Positions 1-3,828 of a DNA stretch of 5,093 nucleotides are shown here, piece by piece; position 1 is the stretch's first letter; each line of letters begins with the position of its first letter. The position numbers and the translations under genes are program-made. The notes under the pieces were generated by a model, which was not told the origin of the DNA, did no database searches, and was given only the letters and a program-made list of their open reading frames with translations. This stretch comes from Candidatus Gastranaerophilales bacterium (GTDB lineage: Bacteria > Cyanobacteriota > Vampirovibrionia > Gastranaerophilales > Gastranaerophilaceae): contig JAJQHF010000023.1 in NCBI GenBank assembly GCA_021199975.1, forward strand, positions 1 to 5,093, in the 5' to 3' direction.

Positions 1-50
1 TTTTATAATTATTTAAAAAATTAAACAAGGTAATGACAATAATCCTCCGT

Positions 51-1031
51 TTAATTATCTATGGAAGCTTTACATTTGTTTTCTCTGTCAACTTTTAAAT
101 TATAGGCACGTTCATATAATTCGCAGCTTTCAATGTTATATTGTTTATAGCATTCTGAAACAAAGTCGAAAATGATATAAATATATTTCGGGATGTTATC
201 TTTATGAGCTTTAAACCAATTATCTTCAATATCAAAAGCGATATTTTTTATACCTGCCTCATAAGTTTTTTGCAGCCAATTTTTAACTTCTGATAAGTTA
301 TCGTTAATTCCCGGGATTAAAACATATTTAGTACGAATAAGCCCGTTTTTTGTTTTTGCATATTTGTCGAGATTTTTCCACACTTTATCAAAGCAAGGTA
401 CTCTTTTAATTTTTTCATATACTGCTTTAGAACTTGCGTCAACGGAGGTAATTAAAGCTATTTTGCCGAGTTTTAGCCCTTTTTCAATTGCGGGAGAATA
501 CTTAATGCCGTCAGAATGTATTCTTATATTATGTACATCATAATCAAGCAAAAGGTAAATCAACTCTTCAAACTCTTTTAAAATAGTAGGTTCTCCGCCG
601 CCAAAAGTAATTGTTGCATTTTTTGATAAAACCCCTTTTTCAATCATATCTTTTATAACAGGATAAATATTGTATGTTTTATTGGCATTAAAAAAGTCTT
701 TATCTTTATCGGTATAACAGTATATACAGTTACAATTGCAATTTGTAAAATGTCCTATTAAGACTTCATCAATATAATTGTTGTTATTCCATTCTTGCTC
801 TTTAAGATAATAGCAGCCTGCGCATTTTTCGGGAATAACGCCGTTTTTAGTACCTTCACGAAGCTTGTTGCGCTTTGAAAAGAATTCCTCCCAATTTATT
901 AATTCTCCTTTATAATTCTCAATTTCGGTAATACCGCCTCCGCCGGGGTGCGAACTTATACAACAAATTTGAACTGATGTTGAAAAAAAAGTTATGCCAT
1001 GTTCTAAATGTATACAGCTTGTATATTTCAA
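51..1031 (-). CDS. Radical SAM protein with N-terminal twitch/SPASM-like Cys region (copy 1)
   Basis: A 326-residue radical SAM enzyme, expected to reductively cleave S-adenosylmethionine at a 4Fe-4S cluster in the cytoplasm; its substrate is unknown. The cluster motif CX3CX2C is Cys98, Cys102 and Cys105, with an extra Cys at 100. The AdoMet-binding GGE motif is in FGGGEPT at 143-149. Before the core lies a Cys-rich segment: Cys6, Cys23-Cys24, His28, four glycines at 30-33, then Cys70-x2-Cys73. This resembles the auxiliary-cluster twitch/SPASM region that usually follows the core. Residues 190-275 carry the later strands of the partial barrel (TSVDAS, KYVLIPGIND, AFDIED). The start is TTG at 1031-1029: an in-frame TAG lies 12 bases upstream, the next Met is residue 129 (after the cluster motif), and the paralog starts with the same Met-Lys-Tyr. 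The neighbouring plus-strand gene is collinear with it to about residue 230. The family is secure; the role is not known. Confidence 0.93.
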   Translation of the reverse strand: MKYTSCIHLEHGITFFSTSVQICCISSHPGGGGITEIENYKGELINWEEFFSKRNKLREGTKNGVIPEKCAGCYYLKEQEWNNNNYIDEVLIGHFTNCNCNCIYCYTDKDKDFFNANKTYNIYPVIKDMIEKGVLSKNATITFGGGEPTILKEFEELIYLLLDYDVHNIRIHSDGIKYSPAIEKGLKLGKIALITSVDASSKAVYEKIKRVPCFDKVWKNLDKYAKTKNGLIRTKYVLIPGINDNLSEVKNWLQKTYEAGIKNIAFDIEDNWFKAHKDNIPKYIYIIFDFVSECYKQYNIESCELYERAYNLKVDRENKCKASIDN

Positions 1032-1035
1032 AATA

Positions 1036-1042
1036 CTTCCCT
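1036..1042 (-). promoter_or_regulatory. Ribosome binding site for copy 1 radical SAM gene
   Basis: The minus strand reads AGGGAAG, ending 4 bases before the TTG start at 1031. It supports the non-ATG start. The paralog's leader carries the same TATAGGGA lead-in. Confidence 0.6.
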
Positions 1043-1063
1043 ATAAAAATCTCATATAAAAGT

Positions 1064-1092
1064 ATTATACATACAACAAAAAAAAAGGACAA
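1064..1092 (-). promoter_or_regulatory. Sigma70-type promoter for copy 1 radical SAM gene
   Basis: On the minus strand, TTGTCC (1092-1087) and a perfect TATAAT (1069-1064) are separated by 17 bases. This is good agreement with the sigma70/sigmaA consensus. Transcription would start near 1057, giving a leader of about 25 bases before the TTG start. This is an inference from sequence only, and in AT-rich DNA TATAAT also occurs by chance. Confidence 0.55.
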
Positions 1093-1141
1093 TAAAAATA
1101 GTATTCTGTTTCTTGACTATTAATTTTATAAATGATACCTT

Positions 1142-1147
1142 TATAAT
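1142..1147 (+). promoter_or_regulatory. Probable -10 box for copy 2 radical SAM gene
   Basis: A perfect TATAAT lies 23 bases before the TTG start at 1171, predicting a very short leader. The only good -35 candidate is TTGACT at 1113-1118. It is 23 bases away, too far for the usual 17; at 17 bases from it the sequence is TACCTT (1136-1141), a poor -10. The exact promoter is therefore uncertain. Confidence 0.35.
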
Positions 1148-1154
1148 GAGTATA

Positions 1155-1163
1155 GGGACGGGA
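1155..1163 (+). promoter_or_regulatory. Ribosome binding site for copy 2 radical SAM gene
   Basis: The purine-rich GGGACGGGA ends 7 bases before the TTG at 1171. An in-frame TAA sits directly before that TTG (1168-1170), so translation cannot start further upstream. The RBS position supports TTG. Confidence 0.5.
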
Positions 1164-1170
1164 TATTTAA

Positions 1171-2136
1171 TTGAAATATTTAAGCTGCAGATATATTGAA
1201 CACGGAATGGATTTTGAGCATACGAGGCTTGAAACATGTTGTTTTACCTGTCACAGCGGCGGGGGAAAGATAACATTAAAAAATGAATATGCGGGAGAAA
1301 CTATAGATTGGAAGGCTCTTTTTGAGTTAAAAAATAAATACAGAAAAATGCACAGAGAAGGCAATATAATGCCAAATTGCATAGGCTGTGTTTTTTTGGA
1401 AGAAAAAGATTGGGATGATGAAGATTATATAAATTTTCTGCAATTTAATTATTGGGTTTTATGTAACAGTAAATGCACTTATTGTTATGAAGTTCAGAAT
1501 AAAAAAATGTTTGATAAAATTAAGCCTTATAACTCCGTTCCGGTTGTAAAAGAAATGATAGAAAAAAACATTTTGCGCCCCGGTGGAGAAGTTTCCTTTG
1601 GCGGCGGTGAACCGACTATTGCCCCTGAATTTGAAGAGTTAATTAAACTCTTAACTGCAAGCGGATTTCAAAATATGCGTATTCATTCTTCAGGTATTAA
1701 ATATTCTCCTGCAATTGCAGAAGCAATCAAAAAGGGAGTTCTTAATATTGTTATATCAATAGATGCAGGCTGTGAAAAAACCTATAAAAAGATAAAAAGA
1801 GTTAACGCATATAAAAAAGTTTTGGAAAATATGAAGAAATATGCGGAAGCTAATACTGAATATTACGGGCTGATGACTTCAAAATATATATTAATCCCGA
1901 ATGTTAACGATAACAGAAGAGAAATTGATTCTTGGATTGAATCAGTAAGAGAAATTGGCGGAAAATGGCTTGCTCTTGATATTGAAGATGTGTGGTATAA
2001 AACTAACCGCTCCACTATATCTTCTTATTATTTGGATTTAATAAATTATGTTACGGATAAAGTAAATTTTTATAATATGAAAGTTGAACTTTATGACAGA
2101 GCCAGAGGGCTTAAAGAAGGAAAAAACAGAATTTAA
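1171..2136 (+). CDS. Radical SAM protein with N-terminal twitch/SPASM-like Cys region (copy 2)
   Basis: A 321-residue paralog of the divergent gene on its left, expected to be a cytoplasmic AdoMet-cleaving enzyme of unknown substrate. The core motif CX3CX2C is Cys98, Cys102 and Cys105, at the same positions as in copy 1. FGGGEPT is at 143-149, and the two proteins align without gaps to about residue 230. The N-terminal Cys region is also kept: Cys6, Cys23-Cys24, His28, three glycines at 30-32, Cys70-x2-Cys73. Copy 2 has an additional Cys27 (giving CC-x2-CH) and lacks Cys100 of copy 1, so the cluster surroundings differ. The C-terminal parts are more divergent than the cores. The start is TTG: a TAA lies immediately upstream in frame and the conserved Met-Lys-Tyr-x-Ser-Cys opening is shared with copy 1. 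The cysteine-peptidase-like gene follows on the same strand after 116 bases. What it modifies cannot be read from the sequence. Confidence 0.93.
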   Translation: MKYLSCRYIEHGMDFEHTRLETCCFTCHSGGGKITLKNEYAGETIDWKALFELKNKYRKMHREGNIMPNCIGCVFLEEKDWDDEDYINFLQFNYWVLCNSKCTYCYEVQNKKMFDKIKPYNSVPVVKEMIEKNILRPGGEVSFGGGEPTIAPEFEELIKLLTASGFQNMRIHSSGIKYSPAIAEAIKKGVLNIVISIDAGCEKTYKKIKRVNAYKKVLENMKKYAEANTEYYGLMTSKYILIPNVNDNRREIDSWIESVREIGGKWLALDIEDVWYKTNRSTISSYYLDLINYVTDKVNFYNMKVELYDRARGLKEGKNRI

Positions 2137-2170
2137 TTTATAGTAGACATTTGAAATTGTTACAAAGTGT

Positions 2171-2224
2171 TTATTGTTTTTTATTTTTTTTTATTTATTA
2201 GCAATTTTTTTTAAAGTTTTTTTT
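2171..2224 (+). other. T-rich tract between copy 2 radical SAM gene and peptidase-like gene
   Basis: About 54 bases made almost entirely of T with scattered A and only three G and one C. I found no convincing hairpin in front of it, so it does not fit a standard intrinsic terminator. It could act as a T-rich upstream element, weaken transcription from the gene before it, or be plain AT-rich spacer. Confidence 0.4.
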
Positions 2225-2230
2225 TATAAT
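2225..2230 (+). promoter_or_regulatory. Possible -10 box before the peptidase-like gene
   Basis: A perfect TATAAT follows the T-rich tract. No clear -35 lies at 16-18 bases, and the predicted start near 2237 would fall inside the ribosome binding site (AGAAGGT at 2234-2240). This is a weak call: read-through from the upstream radical SAM gene is the alternative. Confidence 0.25.
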
Positions 2231-2252
2231 AGTAGAAGGTATAAGTGTTGCT

Positions 2253-3617
2253 ATGTTAAATATTTCAAAAATTAATAGTGCAGACAGTGTATTGTTAAAC
2301 AGAATATCCGGTAAAAAGAAAAGTATATCGGGCAATACTCAAAGCATGCCTGAAAATCTTTCAAAAATAAACAGTTCTAATTTACAGGCTTATCATCCTT
2401 CTTTTACTGCAACAAAAAATAAAAAAACACCTGCAAACACATCAAAAATGCCTTCTTTTAATCAACAATATAAAATTATAAATTCAAAATTGGATAAAGA
2501 AAGTAAAATTGCACTGAATAATTTAAAGGCAAAAGGGATATTAACCGATGACAGTTCAAATGACGGTTCAACCGTGATTGAAAATTTGTATAAAATAGCA
2601 ACAGAAGAAAGAATACCGGGTTTAAATGACGGATTGATAATATCAGAAGTGGTTAAAGCTCTTGATAATCCATATTCAATAACCCAAAAATTCGGAGATA
2701 TTCCGCAAAATGTGGCACAAGAAATTTCAAATGAAACAGGAAGCGAATTTCCGCAAAACGGATATAATGTCATTTCATCTTCTTGTGTTGCTGCAAGTAT
2801 GGAATTTAATTTAGCAAGCAGGAAGCCTGCTGAATTTGCCAGATTTGCGGAAGGTTTAAGCGGAACTGACTATAGTGTTGATAAAAAAGTAAAAATGTCT
2901 GATTTCTCGGAAGGAACGGCAGACGGAATATGGAAGCTCAGGGAATTTAATACAACAAGCAAGATTGAAAGCAACTGGGATGATGTTACAATAAATCTGC
3001 ATCCTGACAGAAATGCCATAGTAAGAGCAAGAGTTCAAACATCATATAAAGATCCGAATGAGCGTTCCTGCGTAGATGTTTTAATTCAATCGGCAATATT
3101 AAATTTGTGTTCTCAAAATTCTTATGATGCTCTTGTAGATGAAAGAAGCGGAAAATTCAACCCTGATAAAAGCGGCTTAACAGATTTTGAAAAGAATTTT
3201 GGAGAGCAGGTTATTTTTGAAACTCCAAAAATATCTGTTGTTTATCAAGATATTGATGAAAACGGATATCTTACAGGGTATAATTGCAAGCCCGAGGAAA
3301 CAAAACAGCATATTCTTAAATCTTTGGAATTAGGGCAAAATGTGATTATAGGTTACACTCACCTTGATGAGAATAAAAAAGTGGATGGCGGGCATGAAAT
3401 TACTATCGTCGGATATGAGCAGGATAATGAAGGAAAAGGTTATTTTGTTTGTAATGATACGGATGATGAAATTGATGCTCCAATAAAGGTAAGTGAAGAA
3501 AGTTTACTTCCTTTAATTCACCACGCAGGTATTTCAAAAGAAGCATTAAGCGCTGATGACGTTGTAGTTGAGCCGTGGAGAGAAATACTTGAAAATATTA
3601 AATCGTCTGTTGCTTAG
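2253..3617 (+). CDS. Putative papain-fold/C39-like cysteine peptidase with disordered N-terminus
   Basis: A 454-residue protein I cannot assign to a named family. Residues 1-70 are rich in Ser, Asn and Lys, look unstructured, and include His-Pro-Ser-Phe-Thr-Ala at 48-53. There is no signal peptide or membrane segment, so it is probably cytoplasmic unless exported by another route. The C-terminal half has papain-like catalytic spacing. A candidate nucleophile is Cys178 in SSSCVAASMEF, which recalls the CGPA helix start of C39-like enzymes; Cys273 in RSCVDVLIQSA is an alternative. His381 is in GGHEITIVGYE, and Asn401-Asp402 in FVCNDTDDE complete a possible Cys-His-Asn/Asp triad. The GGH and following strand pattern is the best support. 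The start is ATG with AGAAGGT 12 bases upstream, a long spacing; the nearby GTG and TTG are out of frame. The gene lies downstream of copy 2 radical SAM on the same strand and may be co-transcribed with it. A non-catalytic or transglutaminase-like role remains possible. Confidence 0.8.
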   Translation: MLNISKINSADSVLLNRISGKKKSISGNTQSMPENLSKINSSNLQAYHPSFTATKNKKTPANTSKMPSFNQQYKIINSKLDKESKIALNNLKAKGILTDDSSNDGSTVIENLYKIATEERIPGLNDGLIISEVVKALDNPYSITQKFGDIPQNVAQEISNETGSEFPQNGYNVISSSCVAASMEFNLASRKPAEFARFAEGLSGTDYSVDKKVKMSDFSEGTADGIWKLREFNTTSKIESNWDDVTINLHPDRNAIVRARVQTSYKDPNERSCVDVLIQSAILNLCSQNSYDALVDERSGKFNPDKSGLTDFEKNFGEQVIFETPKISVVYQDIDENGYLTGYNCKPEETKQHILKSLELGQNVIIGYTHLDENKKVDGGHEITIVGYEQDNEGKGYFVCNDTDDEIDAPIKVSEESLLPLIHHAGISKEALSADDVVVEPWREILENIKSSVA

Positions 3618-3778
3618 ATTGTATTATAAGCAGAAATTTAGATGTTTAATGGAAATAAAGAGAGATAATAGCTTTTAGACTTGATATACTGTTTAATTTT
3701 ACGAATGATGTTTAATAATAACTTTTTAAAAAACTCTTAGAAGTGAAGTTCTTCGTGTAAATTGAAGTGTCTATATAT
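3618..3778. other. Intergenic spacer between convergent genes
   Basis: AT-rich sequence between the end of the peptidase-like gene and the terminator hairpin. I see no convincing small gene, RNA gene or promoter in it. Confidence 0.5.
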
Positions 3779-3779
3779 A

Positions 3780-3812
3780 AAAAAAGAAACGGTTTTCAGC
3801 CGTTTCTTTTTT
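3780..3812. terminator. Bidirectional intrinsic terminator between convergent genes
   Basis: A 13-base-pair perfect stem (left arm 3780-3792 ending in AAACGG, right arm 3800-3812 starting CCGTTT) closes a 7-base loop. The right arm runs into a T tract on the plus strand. The left arm's A tract becomes a T tract on the minus strand. It can therefore end transcription of both the peptidase-like gene (plus) and the repetitive gene (minus), which converge here. Confidence 0.9.
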
Positions 3813-3828
3813 CTTTGATTTTATCATA

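Noticed and set aside
1052..1237. Minus-strand 61-codon frame across the divergent promoter region
   Set aside because: It starts antisense inside copy 2 radical SAM, covers both promoters, and its hydrophobic look comes from AT-rich codons; no recognisable ribosome binding site or family.
2462..2773. Minus-strand 103-codon frame inside the peptidase-like gene
   Set aside because: Fully antisense to a gene with clear coding character; no motif or independent support.
2856..3038. Minus-strand 60-codon frame inside the peptidase-like gene
   Set aside because: Antisense shadow with no supporting signal.
3618..3778. Small RNA or short gene in the convergent gap
   Set aside because: Only short imperfect inverted repeats (around GAAG...CTTC near 3740) and no promoter-plus-terminator arrangement separate from the shared hairpin.
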